Below, in pieces: positions 1 to 9,412 of a DNA stretch of 64,000 bases. Where the stretch lies: the NCBI GenBank assembly GCA_963932465.1, contig OZ010795.1, positions 477,514,806 to 477,578,805 on the forward strand. The letters run 5' to 3'. The notes beneath the pieces are model-generated. The model was given only the letters and a program-made list of their open reading frames with translations, was not told where the DNA came from and did no database searches. How positions within the stretch are numbered: the stretch's first letter is position 1; every line of letters starts with the position of its first letter. The stretch is from Maratus speciosus. Its lineage: Eukaryota > Arthropoda > Arachnida > Araneae > Salticidae. The position numbers were made by a program, and so were the translations under genes.

Positions 1-311
1 ATGTTAACACAATTTAAGCTATGAAGCTATTTTTTTTTTAAACTGTAAATAATATAGCACCACTGCCACCAATAAAATAAATAAGTAAATGAATAAATAA
101 ATAAATTCTGTATTTCAACGCACTTTTTTTTCTCCTTAAATCTGGTTTTACTAAGTTACAAAGGATTTCGGTTTTCATAATTTACACAGTTGAGAATTTA
201 AAAAAAAAAGTATAAAATATATAGGATTTGTGTACAATACAATAATTTCTATACCAGTTTAATGATTGGGAACGTAAATCACAAAAGAAACAAACTTGTA
301 ATTGTGTAATG
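1..311. other. AT-rich stretch, no gene seen
   Basis: Low-complexity AT-rich DNA with short A/T runs and an AAATAAAT-type run near 70-105. No reading frame, inverted repeat or recognisable element is visible. Confidence 0.6.
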
Positions 312-319
312 AGAGCTTG

Positions 320-438
320 AAACTACGAGCGGTCGTAGAATACGCTGAAAGTACTTGTTCATGTCCAATCACCAAAACCAAACAGCACCGAGCGCGGTTA
401 GTACTTGGGAGGGTGACCACATGGAATCTGCTGCAAGT
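320..438 (+). pseudogene. 5S rRNA-like relic
   Basis: The stretch resembles eukaryotic 5S rRNA. It has a 5'-like segment (ggtcgtagaatacgctgaaag), a central segment resembling the box A / intermediate element region (aaccaaacagcaccgagcgc), and the box C region (ggttagtacttgggagggtg) at about 397-416, which is the best-conserved part of 5S genes. The usual 5' GCC-ACG start and the closing arm are degraded: the 3' end reads ctgctgcaagttc instead of a complement of the 5' end. There is no T-run terminator at the expected place. It is probably a pseudogene or the head of an old 5S-derived SINE. A functional dispersed 5S gene is unlikely because the acceptor helix cannot form well. Confidence 0.6.
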
Positions 439-896
439 TCAAGTACTTCTATAGACATGTCTGTTATAGATATTTCCTTAAGTCTTGGTGAAACTAGCTT
501 ATTGAAAAAAGGGCTATAATACTTTTTTTTTGTAGAATTCTACAAGAAATTTTTGTATGGGAAGGTGCTGGGCCATCAAAGGAATAGCAGTGGTATAGGT
601 GCTAGCACTGCAGGAAAGGTGTCGGATTGAAGTAATGTGATGGCAAACCAATGCTGGCCTGCTGTTGGCCATCACTCATAGGCCAGCTGTATACTGCACG
701 GACACTTTTGTACTGGTTTAAGTAATGGCACTATTGCACTTTACCGCTGATAGCAGTGCTGGCTGCCATCTTTTTTCCAGCTGATGGCCCACTGTTTCTT
801 TCTTTTCTGGGAATTAATAAATATACGTGGCGTATCTGTAACATATTCGACCTTTGGCCGAAAAAAATATATAAGTTACCTGGCTGGATTGGGACC
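439..896. other. Non-coding stretch, somewhat GC-richer, no gene seen
   Basis: From about 560 to 780 the base composition is more GC-rich than its surroundings and contains GGCCATCA-type and CAGCTG-type words. This may be the rest of the mariner-type element whose transposase remnant lies just downstream, but no terminal inverted repeat was found. The short open frames here overlap on both strands and look random. Confidence 0.4.
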
Positions 897-1154
897 CTAA
901 TCCTATTCAAAGTAGGCCCCCTTGTGCCTCTACGCAATTACCCACGGTTCCTTCCAATGTCGAATACACTTCTGGGAGGCTTCTTTTGAAATGGTGTTCA
1001 AGTCGTCAAGAAAATCTGAATCATGTGCGATGAATGATCTGGAGCATTGATGAATCTTACGACACTTGATGAATCTTACCAATTATTCCGCTTTGAGAAT
1101 CACCCATCTTTCATAAAATTTGATGCGGTATCTTTGCTCACCTCGTTCAGCCAT
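897..1154 (-). pseudogene. Mariner-like transposase remnant, N-terminus fused to C-terminus by internal deletion
   Basis: Read on the minus strand from an ATG at 1154, the translation begins MAERGEQRYRIKF, which resembles the N-terminal helix-turn-helix start of mariner transposases. After about 50 codons containing a stop it passes into a segment with EASQKCIRHWKEPW and, after another stop, GAYFE followed by D. These resemble the extreme C-terminus of mariner-family transposases (W-x-KC-x5-G-x-YFE-x-D). The DDE/D catalytic core, normally about 250 residues between these parts, is missing, so the copy is internally deleted and inactive. Terminal repeats were not located. Assignment to the Tc1/mariner superfamily rests on two short motifs in the expected order on the same strand; the subfamily is unknown. 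Confidence 0.5.
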
Positions 1155-2187
1155 CTTGAGAGAAATCAAAATCAGACGAACACATGTGACAGCACCTCAT
1201 TCGGTGGCCAGCAGGCAATGCCTGGCTCACAGGAATTCATGGAAAAAAATAAAGCATAAGTTGCCTCTTTCCAACGTGCATAATCGCCTCAGTATCAATA
1301 CTTCGCGCGGAAAAAATTAAGGTCGGATAGTTATCAGACAGACCTCGTAAAGTTCTGAAGAAAACTTGGATATTCTATTGATCATATCGTGACTTATAGT
1401 AGCAGTTACAATTGTAGCTAGCCGTTGCAAACAAACATTCCATCAGTTCTTGATTAAAATAGAGTGTAAGTGTGTAGGCCTTTCTAAAGAAATTAAGGAT
1501 CTCAACGACCTCTCCTCACATTGAACTTAAAAGTACTTTGCAATAGGGAAGATTATTTTCAAAAATTCAAAATTATCTGAAGCCTAACAGTAAAAAATAC
1601 ACCCTTCAGAATAACCTTGAGCATGCTAAAAATCTGCAAAATAGGCAAACACATGCTTCTGTATCTGATTAACATTCTCCCCTGTAAAAAGTTTGATGAC
1701 ATGTGCGATATAAATGAACTTTCTTATATGCGTATTACAATTGAAAGATAAAAAAAAAATAATAATAATAATGTAAAACATTGTTACGGTTTCGAGGGAT
1801 TTGAACACACTTCGGATATTCATGATTTATAAGCCAATGCGTGAAGTGTGCTGGTAATCATTTTTCGACTGAGTAAACTACTAAAGATAAGATTAACTCC
1901 CAAACGCGCACTTGACCACCTAACTACTTACAGAAGATGTATAAAAATTCGCTTCTAAAAGAGGAAGAAAATTCCTCAGACTAAAACTGAAGATAAATCT
2001 AAACAAAACTCTAATTCTAAAGAAGCATATAATTTTGTTTAAATTTTGAAAGACTTGAACTACATAACAAATTCAAAAAATTTTGCTGATAAATCCACAG
2101 ACTTTAATTCTGAATTTGATTCTGTTGGTATTAAAGTGTTTAAGGAAGATCCGGTCTGGAGAGCTCCAGCTCGACAAACTGTTGCTT
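1155..2187. other. AT-rich intergenic stretch, no gene seen
   Basis: Contains short A-runs and an ATAATAATAATA microsatellite near 1759-1771. The few short open frames have no recognisable motif and low-complexity composition. Confidence 0.5.
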
Positions 2188-2588
2188 TTCTAATCCTACC
2201 TATGAAGTTTTTATTGCGTTTCGGTGTAAATTTCCCAACAGGTGGCGCTGCTTTGCTGTATTTTTAACGAGTTCCGCAATAGCTCTATCTCAGAACTAAT
2301 GCACGAATTTCCATCTAACTTTCGATTCAGTTGGATGTTGACACAAGTTGTTGCCGATTAAGTTTTGATGTAAAACACCCATCAGATTGCGGTGCCATAC
2401 TGCATTTTGCAGCATTTACACAATTTAGCAATAGTCATATCTCAAAAACAAATTCACGGAATTTCATATCTTTAGAATCCTTATGATGGTCATAGATTGC
2501 CATTTAATTTTGTCATTGTGATAGCGAATTTTAAAGTACTAATATGGTTGAGATAGAAACAAGTTTTGGGATTGGCGCATTCGACTAG
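2188..2588 (+). mobile_element. Truncated copy of dispersed family F1 (HINE/Helentron-like, minisatellite-bearing)
   Basis: The stretch carries about two and a half of the ~150-bp monomers that define family F1 (landmarks: caacaggtggcgctgct, atagctctatctca, gaactaatgcacg). It ends with the family's 3' terminal module: gatagcgaattttaaagt, a degenerate inverted-repeat block (agatagaaacaagt) and the terminus ttcgactag followed by T. The 5' hairpin and the (TCTG)n microsatellite seen in the complete copies near 29.1 and 30.3 kb are missing, so this copy is 5' truncated. Divergence from those copies is higher, indicating an older insertion. Confidence 0.7.
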
Positions 2589-4337
2589 TTTAGAAAGAAT
2601 TAATGATATAAAAATTCTTTGACAGAAACTATTTAAAACACTTAAATTGGAAGAAAAAAATGAAATAATAATTAATTTGCCATTCTAAAATAACTGAAAT
2701 ATTTAACTATCTCTTAATATTAATTAATTCTATAAAATATAGTTTAATGAACTAGGGGGCTCTGCCCCCTATGAGCTACGCTCGCCAACCCACGTTCAGG
2801 CACACCAAAATTCAAAAAGCACGCTAATTTGATCGGCTTTAAAAATATTGAATTAAGAGAAAAAAAAAAAACAGTAACGTTCTCTGTAAATGGGTTTCCA
2901 TTCGTTTTCCTTGGAATGGGGATTTTTAAGGCCAAATCTGCTACTGTTAAGAGATACAATGGCTGTTTTCGTATTTAATTAAAAAATTTAGTTAAACATT
3001 TGAAAATAAGCTAATGTAAAATGAATTAAGTAAGCAGTGTCATTGTCTCCCGGTATTTTTTAACAGCGCTATAAGATAGTTCTTTTAAATAATTCATTTT
3101 AAATGTATCGTTTCAAATCTGACGTAATTTACACCAAAGTTTTATTTCTCTTATTAATATTCACGTGAACATACTTTTGTTGTTAAAAGGAAATATTATT
3201 TGCGCTGTCTTCGAATTCACGATAATAGTTGAAAAGATTATCTCAAAATATCTCGCGCAAATATATTTTTCAATTTAAATTGTTTTGCTATATTTTTCGC
3301 CATTTTAAATATGACGTAATTTCCTAAAATTACAAGTTTTAATGCGTAATAGTGATTTTTTTTTATTTTAAGATTCAGTTTCTCTTTTAAAATTCAAGTG
3401 TAAATATGGTTCTTATGACGTAATTTTCCTGCTTTTAACATGTAATCATTTAATTCTAATTTGAAAAGTTTTTTTTTCTGTTTGCAATAGTCACGTGTAA
3501 ATAAATTTTTAATTTGAAGTAAACATTATTGTTTGCGCTGTTTATACAACTGGCAACAGTTTAAATTAATAACATTTTCTAAAATTTGTAAAAAATATCT
3601 CGAAATGCTGAAAATTTGAATTTAAAATTGAAATAAAACCTCCAAAAATGAGTCAAATAAGAAAAATAAATGCAATCTGCACACCGGGAACTTATAACGT
3701 ATAAAAGGATCTAAAAATGATTAAATTCTCATGTATAGTTTTTGCTCCAATAAAACTTTTTTAATGGAACGATTTTGTCCAACTTTAGCATTAAATATAT
3801 CTTAAAATAATTCTTCGATTTGAAAACTGTCTGCATCACTGCATCACCGTGTTTATCAAACATTTCTCTATAATTCCAGCGATTTTCATATTTTTGTATG
3901 CAACAGTTTTTTTAATATTAACGATAAAAGGCCATGCTTAAGCATTCAAATTGAATGCCGATCTACCCGGAATATCTACGCAGATTTTCATTGGTCCATT
4001 TCCAAATCAAAACTTTTTTTTTATATATAGAAGGATTATTATATAGTCATTACATTATATAGTCATTTTAATGTAAGTTTTGTGTTCATATATCCATTCT
4101 AAGTTATCTTACGGATTGTGACATACAATTTAAAAACATTTTGCAATATTAGCCCAACTATATTTTTTATTATATTATACTACACATGTTTATTTTGTAA
4201 AGACTGAAGTATGGCTTAAATATAGTACAGAGAATTAATTATGTGATTTCAATAGGTATTTAAAAATTTATGATAATTTTAGACCACATTACTTTTTTCT
4301 GGTGGTAGAACCTTTAAGGGTACTTTAGACCCTTTAA
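2589..4337. other. AT-rich stretch, no gene seen
   Basis: Very AT-rich DNA. A segment at about 3020-3560 has several loosely repeated blocks of the type gacgtaattt and cacgtg(a/t)a, suggesting a decayed internal repeat of roughly 100-150 bp, too diverged to define. No coding signal. Confidence 0.4.
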
Positions 4338-4539
4338 CCCCTTGAGGGCTGGTGGGATATATTATATCACAATTATGATCAATAAAGATTTGCACCAGAA
4401 AAAATTTATAAAATTTTACTTTTCTAGCTTTGTTGGACAAAAGTCGTAAAATCGCTCTTCTTATTTTGCGATAAAATTTTTGGAAGATTCCGGTGTGAAT
4501 TCGACATCACAGAAACACAATTAATTGCCCCTGAAAGGG
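4338..4539. mobile_element. piggyBac-type MITE (TTAA target)
   Basis: The left end reads TTAA then CCCCTTGAGGGC; the right end reads GCCCCTGAAAGGG then TTCA, a one-base change from TTAA. The two ends are imperfect inverted repeats of about 13 bp, and TTAA is the obligatory piggyBac target. The 202-bp interior has no coding capacity. Similar TTAA-CCCTTT ends occur near 15969 and 63663. Confidence 0.45.
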
Positions 4540-4784
4540 TTCATTGCTTTTTTATATTAATTGTAACATAGTAATATAAAAGAACGTGACTTTAAATGTC
4601 TTTCATCTGAATTAAAATTGAAGACTAATAAAAATAACAGAATTTTATCAAATGTATTATCAAAATGTATATATCAAAGCACAATTAATTCAACTGAAAT
4701 AGAGGCTAAGTATCTACAGAAATATGGACTGAATATTCAAGAAAAAGATTATATCAAACCACCTAAAAAATTTAATCTTTCCTA

Positions 4785-4809
4785 TCTATACTAATAAAAG
4801 AATTTTTCG

Positions 4810-4842
<33 letters not shown>

Positions 4843-5147
4843 TGTTTGCGATGACTAGCAAAATCTACAGCTTGTACAAGACTGAAAATTTGTGTGAGTG
4901 TAGCCTCTCCTCATGCATCCGAGACTCAGTTTTGATGCCGGATTTATGAATTCACACTGTATTTTGTTTTGAATATTAAACGATTCAAATCGTAGAAAAA
5001 AAAAAAAGAACGTTACGAGGTTCGTTTGGAAAGATTTTCGTTTAAAAGTTTCTTGCGAAATCGAGTGAAAGATATTAAGTCGCACACACTTGAAGTTTAT
5101 TTCCGGTTATTAACAAGGGGCGGGAGAACGACGGGCGGGTCAGCTAG
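4785..5147 (+). mobile_element. Non-autonomous Helitron
   Basis: The element starts with TCTATACTAATAAAAG, a 5' end typical of many animal Helitrons, directly after an A (4784). It ends with CTAG directly before a T (5148), so it sits between A and T as Helitrons do and makes no target duplication. A (TC)n(TG)n microsatellite follows the 5' end (4811-4845). GC-rich 3' sequence (ggggcgggagaacgacgggcggg) precedes the CTAG terminus, where the 3' hairpin is expected, though the hairpin is imperfect. At 363 bp it has no Rep/helicase gene and must depend on a helper. Confidence 0.75.
4811..4845. repeat. (TC)n(TG)n compound microsatellite
   Basis: A CT run is followed directly by a GT run inside the 5' part of the Helitron at 4785-5147. 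This placement just behind the 5' terminus matches the other microsatellite-bearing families in the window. Confidence 0.9.
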
Positions 5148-5283
5148 TATGATGAAATAATAATTTATTAAAGGTGGATTTACCTTAATTTAAAAAAAAA
5201 ATATCAGTATTTATATAAAACTAAATTACATTCTAAGTTTAAAATATTACAATTGTTTACATAATGAAATACATATTACATTA

Positions 5284-5488
5284 CACTGTAAAAAAACAGA
5301 CTAAAAAACGGAAATGCTACTGACAATCTAGTACTATTTTCGTTTTTTTACCGGAATTTTTACCCATAAATTACAGAAAAATTTCCGCTTTTAATAAAAA
5401 AAACGGAACATTTTCTGTAACTTATGGGTAAAAATTCCCGTAAAAAAACGGAAATAGTACTGGCGTCTAGATTGCCAGTAGTATTTCC

Positions 5489-5529
<41 letters not shown>

Positions 5530-5532
5530 GTG
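5284..5532. mobile_element. Palindromic MITE with TA target (Tc1/mariner type)
   Basis: Both ends carry CACTGTAAAAA as inverted repeats, flanked by TA (5282-5283 and 5533-5534). Almost the whole 249-bp element folds back on itself: aaaaacggaaat, actggcgtctag, ttacccataa and acggaacatttt blocks on the left have their complements on the right, around a centre near 5395. A long T-run (about 37 T, 5490-5526) sits next to the right end and mirrors a short A-run at the left. It has no coding capacity and probably depended on a mariner-type transposase. Confidence 0.75.
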
Positions 5533-5534
5533 TA

Positions 5535-6130
5535 CATTTGTTAATGATATTCGTATCAAATAACAATGTGTGTATAGTGAAAGCAAAAGAAAGCTTGCAG
5601 ATTAAATTCGAAAAATCTTACTGAAACCTGTAAATGTCTTATATTTCTAAGATGACCGTAAATTTATATTCTTCGCTGGGTTACAGAGAATTTGTGTGAG
5701 TTGGGTGATATTTCTCGATGAAAGTTGAAGCATACAGCACACCTTTCACAATAGAGTTAAATATAACTGTCTAGACATTTTTTCCCAACTCTTCAATCAA
5801 TAATGCAAGCTATGAAGAAAGAAGTTTAAAATGAAGTGTATTCATAAATTGGATTTCAAAATAATTTAAAACAAAAATAAAAATAGCAGACGAAATGTAC
5901 ACACATTGAGAAATGTTTTAAAGACATTAGAAATCATTCTTCACTCCAAACTAAAAATATTGATATTATTGAATTTTTTATTACCATACCCGTTTATAAT
6001 GTACCGAATAATTTTATTTAAGAGATTACATTTTAAATAAAATAAACGAATTGTTATACAAAGAAAATAAGTTAAAACTGGTGTGAATCAATAAGAAATA
6101 AAAGATCTCCTTAAAACACCATCAAAAACT
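5535..6130. other. AT-rich stretch, no gene seen
   Basis: No open frame of note, no terminal repeats. The last ~70 bp (from about 6060) may belong to the PLE-derived remnant that follows. Confidence 0.4.
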
Positions 6131-6136
6131 TTTAAA

Positions 6137-6183
6137 TACGCTAGGCCTTTCGAAAGATCTGACTTTTTCTTCATCAGGCGCAA
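6137..6183 (-). ncRNA. Type I hammerhead-ribozyme-like motif
   Basis: On the minus strand: stem I left strand (ttgcgc), core CTGATGA (6177-6171), a stem-II region opening with GAAA and closing with TTTC, core GAA (6151-6149), a six-base palindrome AGGCCT in the place of helix III (6148-6143), an A at the cleavage position (6142), and GCGTA (6141-6137), which pairs with stem I as C-G, G-C, C-G, G-U, U-A. A very short palindromic helix III is a known feature of retroelement hammerheads and suggests function as a dimer. One oddity is an extra A between the CTGATGA core and the first stem-II pair, which may weaken activity. No cleavage is demonstrated. Confidence 0.45.
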
Positions 6184-6257
6184 TGAAGACGTGTTTCTAC
6201 TATGAAAGCAGCAACAAGACTGAAATGGGAGATAAGGGAAGAGAAACAAGCTGAAGA

Positions 6258-6352
6258 AACAGCCAATAGGAAATCAGAAATCAACAGCCAATAGGAAAGC
6301 AGAAGACAACAGCCAATAGGAAAGCAGAAGACAACAGCCAATAACAGAAGAG
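6258..6352. repeat. 25-bp tandem repeat with CCAAT boxes
   Basis: About 3.5 copies of a 25-bp unit beginning aacagccaataggaaa. Each copy holds an inverted CCAAT box when read on the minus strand. They lie upstream of the hammerhead-like motif on that strand and may be promoter repeats of the PLE remnant. Confidence 0.8.
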
Positions 6353-6369
6353 TATAATCAAGGTGGAGG

Positions 6370-6612
6370 TGTTGATTATATATTTGTGAATTGTGAATAG
6401 TAGTTTTAAATTAAATGCGTTGTGTTTTAGATCAATAAATTTGTTAAAGTTTAGATCCGTTTGCTTTTCGAAGCTTGTTTAATTGGTAGTTTGAACATCT
6501 ATGTGTTTGTCGTAGAGTCTGCATAAGGGCTATCAACATAATAAATTCCAGATTCCTTATGAATCCAATTGATTAAAGAACTTACGTTAAGCGAAAACCT
6601 GTCTGACGTAGT
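6370..6612 (+). repeat. 5' LTR
   Basis: Starts TGTTGATTATATATTT, matching TGTAGATTATATATTT at 11116. It contains a TATA-like ATTATATATT at about 6374-6383 and an AATAAA signal at 6434-6439 (conserved in the 3' copy). Similarity to the 3' LTR stops near AACCTGTCTGA. The exact 3' boundary is uncertain because the canonical CA end is not obvious. Confidence 0.7.
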
Positions 6613-6733
6613 CGATAAGCCGATGAGATGGTAAAATTGGTCAGAACAGGAAAATGCAAGGTGAGAATTTTTCTGTTGTAAGTGGCTTCCCATTAATATC
6701 ATAAGTTATTTAAATAAAGTCGTAATAAATTGA

Positions 6734-6981
6734 GCCCCACCAGTGGCCGAGAGGTTCTGCTCTCGAAGCTGGTAGACGAGAGGTGCTAGGTTCGAACGCA
6801 ATTTTGCCCGTCCGCCTAATCGTTCGGAGCTTTCGTGTTTTCTTCGAACCGTGGATTTTCATGCGTAAATACGGGTTAGGTTCCCTTAAAAAGATCCCCA
6901 CGGAGGAGGGAACTCCTATCCGCCATTAGGGCCCATATTCCTCGTGTTGATAATTGACCGTGATGGATACAACCAACCAAC
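6734..6981 (+). mobile_element. tRNA-derived SINE nested in the LTR element
   Basis: It begins with a tRNA-like head carrying pol III box A (gtggccgagaggtt, 6743-6756, like tRNA-Ser/Leu heads) and box B (ggttcgaacg, 6789-6798). A ~180-bp unrelated body follows, with an end of short caac repeats (aaccaaccaa). It is flanked by a 13-bp target duplication, cgtaataaattga (6721-6733) and cgtaatagattga (6982-6994), with one mismatch. The duplication defines both ends and shows the SINE inserted into the leader of the already integrated LTR element. Confidence 0.85.
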
Positions 6982-7107
6982 CGTAATAGATTGAATGATA
7001 TGCTGTGTTTGAAAAAAATGAAATTTGAAAATTTGAAATTGATTATGTTCAGTTGGAAAAAATAAGTGTCTTTATATATTCGCAGATATTTATTGATTAG
7101 ATGTATA

Positions 7108-7333
7108 TTGTGCACAATAATTGAAAATATAAAGTGAATTTTGGAAGGGGTGTAAATCAGTACAGAAAATATTGTGTATAATGACTGAGAATATAAAGCG
7201 TATTTTGGAAGAAGTGTACGTCAGTACAAAAACTTTGTTGTTGGTTCATTAAGACATTATTGACTGGATAAATAGTGTATAACGGTCGGAAATATAAAGT
7301 ATATTTTGGAGGGGGTTTACATCAGTACGAAAA
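7108..7333 (+). repeat. Degenerate tandem repeat in the LTR-element leader
   Basis: Three diverged copies of a block reading roughly gaaaatataaagtgaattttggaaggggtgtaaatcagtacg, spaced about 65 and 120 bp apart. They lie between the 5' LTR and gag. Leader repeats like this can arise by slippage during reverse transcription. Confidence 0.65.
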
Positions 7334-7860
7334 AAAAATGGAAATTATTCAGAGTAATGATTGTTGGTTTTGTTTGTAAAATACATGGCAGTGTAGGAAG
7401 GGGTAGAGTTACCTGATTGGATATATAGCTCTTTATGTATACAAGTTAAATTGAGAACTGAATAATTCAAAACAGGTGATAATTACTGAAATTTTGGGCC
7501 AGTTAATATATTTCCAGATGAAATTTGCTTTATATAAATTGTTACGTATTTAGCGATAAGTGTAAAATATGGTATTGTTTACATGTATATGCATGTTTCT
7601 TCATTTGCATTTGTGTTGTGGTTGGTTGGTTCAGATGCTGAAATTATTGATATGTGGAAATCTTTATAACTGCTGTGAAAAAGGTTTTTTTATGAAGTGG
7701 CGTATGTTAAGATAATGATTGATATACATTTTCAGGTAATGTGAAAGTGTAAATGCTGTGGTTACAAATAGTGGCATTGGTGATATTGAATTGAATTGTG
7801 ATTTTCTCGAATTGCTTAATTTTGGTCAGGCTATTGGAAAAGAAAAAAAAAATATTTTTT

Positions 7861-8941
7861 GGAAAGGGTCGTAAGGAAGATTTGCGATAATTGGCAGAGA
7901 AGTTGGGAGAACAGACGAGTCCGGATGCAAGAATAGTTGATTTAAAAGAATTGATTATGGCGAGTAATAATTATGAAGTCTAATTATTAGAAACGATTGT
8001 AGAAAAAAGACGGGAAAGAGCGGAGAGAGAGGAAAGAGAGTTAGAATTGGAGAAATTAAGAATGGGAAAGAGTAATGAAAGTAAGAAATCTAAAACTGGA
8101 GTAGACATGAAAGTCTAAAATTACAGAATAGAGTTTACAAAACTCATGCCGAAATTTAATGTTAGGGAAGATGACATTGTTCTGTATTTGTCCATATTTG
8201 AACGTCAAGCAAAGAGGATTTGCTTGGAGCTGAAACATTGGGTGTCAAGCTTGTTGGCTTTATTGCCATCGAATATTTTTCGGATTCTTACGCGTGAATC
8301 AGGAGCAAATTTTGGGGACTATGCTTATATAAAAAAGATTTCATTAAAGCGAATTAAGTTGAGTCCCGAAAAATTTCGTAAGAAGTTTATGGATCACCAA
8401 CGAAACCTCCAACGAACATGATGAGAATCGTGTCTGAAATAAAAGTTTATTTTCAAGAATGGATTGATAAACTTTAAATTGTCGATTTTTATTCTCTGAA
8501 AGATTTGTTGGTAACTGATCATTTAAAAGAAGAGTGCCTTATGAAATAAGAGACCATTTTGTAGATGAATGGTCGAAAATAGAGTCTCCTACTGAGTTGG
8601 CTGAGAAGATTGACCTGCATGAAAGTGTGCGAGAGGACTGCAAGAAACTAGCTAAGAAAGATAGGTTCCCTGGGGGGGGGGGGAATATTTTCTCCTTTAA
8701 TCCTAAGTATGTTGATAATAGGAGTGCTAGTTTTACATCGGATCGGAAACATGATTTAAGAGCTAGTACGTATGAAGCGGGGACACTTATATCTTATAAA
8801 GTTGCATGTTACGCGTGTGGAAGGGAAGGTTATAAAGCATCATTTTGTCCAGATAAACGTGTTGTTCCAAGTGCACAAAGAGTACAGGCAAACTCGGTGA
8901 AATCTGCTCAAAAAACCGGGGACGACCCATCATCAATATGA
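7861..8941 (+). pseudogene. Gag polyprotein remnant of the LTR retrotransposon
   Basis: Across frames the translation shows, in order: a charged, E/R-rich coiled-coil-like N-terminal part (about 7990-8090), then KLMPKFNVREDDIVLYLSIF followed by ERQAKR, WVSSLLALLPS, and SLKRIKLSPEKFRKKF. This resembles the capsid region of arthropod Ty3/Gypsy-type Gag. A frameshift between 8421 and 8534 separates it from the nucleocapsid part, where CYACGREGYKASFC (8810-8851) matches a CCHC zinc knuckle (C-x2-C-x4-H-x4-C) except that the His is replaced by Tyr. A run of 12 G near 8671-8682 lies in the reading frame and may have shifted it. At least two further stops lie near the start. The original Gag would have packaged element RNA. 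Confidence 0.65.
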
Positions 8942-9039
8942 CTGCCAAAATAACGATACCAGAACCTTTCTATTTTAGGAAAGAGGGAGAGTTTGATGAA
9001 TTGAAAATAGTGAAAATTAGAGGTGAAGGTAATGTGGTA

Positions 9040-9270
9040 GATTGAATTTGATTCTGTGATACGTGTAGATTTAGTCAAGGAAATACCTGGTGAGAGAGAG
9101 GTAAGGATTGAGATAGCCTCAGCATTTGGAGAGAGCGAAGTTGTTCCGTTAAGAATAATACCAATGAGAATAAATGATAAAATCCACGGAGAGGTTCCCG
9201 TAACTTGTGCTATTTCCAAAAAAACTGGTGAATGACATGCTAATATGCCCAACTGCTTATGAAATGTTGA
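9040..9270 (+). pseudogene. Protease-region remnant following gag
   Basis: After a frame change the translation reads RVDLVKEIPGEREVRIEIAS, then FGESEVVPLRIIPMRI, then VTCAISKK and, in the next frame, CPTAYEML. This alternation of beta-strand-like segments, with a 'cleaved substrate / CAI..K' layout, is what I expect between gag and pol in Gypsy-type elements. The DTG/DSG active site is not visible, so it is already broken. The call depends mainly on position behind gag. Confidence 0.35.
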
Positions 9271-9412
9271 ACCATAATGTTATATTATATACTAGGAAAG
9301 TGACTATACCCAGGCTTGTTTGTGATGCTGGTTCAGAGAACGAAAATGATCCACGAATGGACAATGAGGTTGACAGAAAGCAGAACTTTAAATTCCGAGG
9401 AGGTAGAGTGTT

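Larger units (their letters stand above)
6131..6369 (-). mobile_element. Penelope-like element regulatory (pLTR-type) remnant
   Basis: On the minus strand this reads: tandem CCAAT-box-bearing repeats (attggctgtt), a spacer, then a hammerhead-like motif (gcgcctgatgaag ... cgaaaggcctagcgta). Repeated CCAAT boxes upstream of a hammerhead-type motif are a layout I associate with Penelope-like retroelements. No reverse transcriptase lies next to it, so this is an orphan remnant, abutting the LTR retrotransposon that starts at 6370. Assignment rests on layout and the ribozyme-like core, not on protein. Confidence 0.45.

Noticed and set aside
4855..5085. 76-codon minus-strand frame
   Set aside because: Lies wholly within the non-autonomous Helitron and has low-complexity Phe runs from an A-run.
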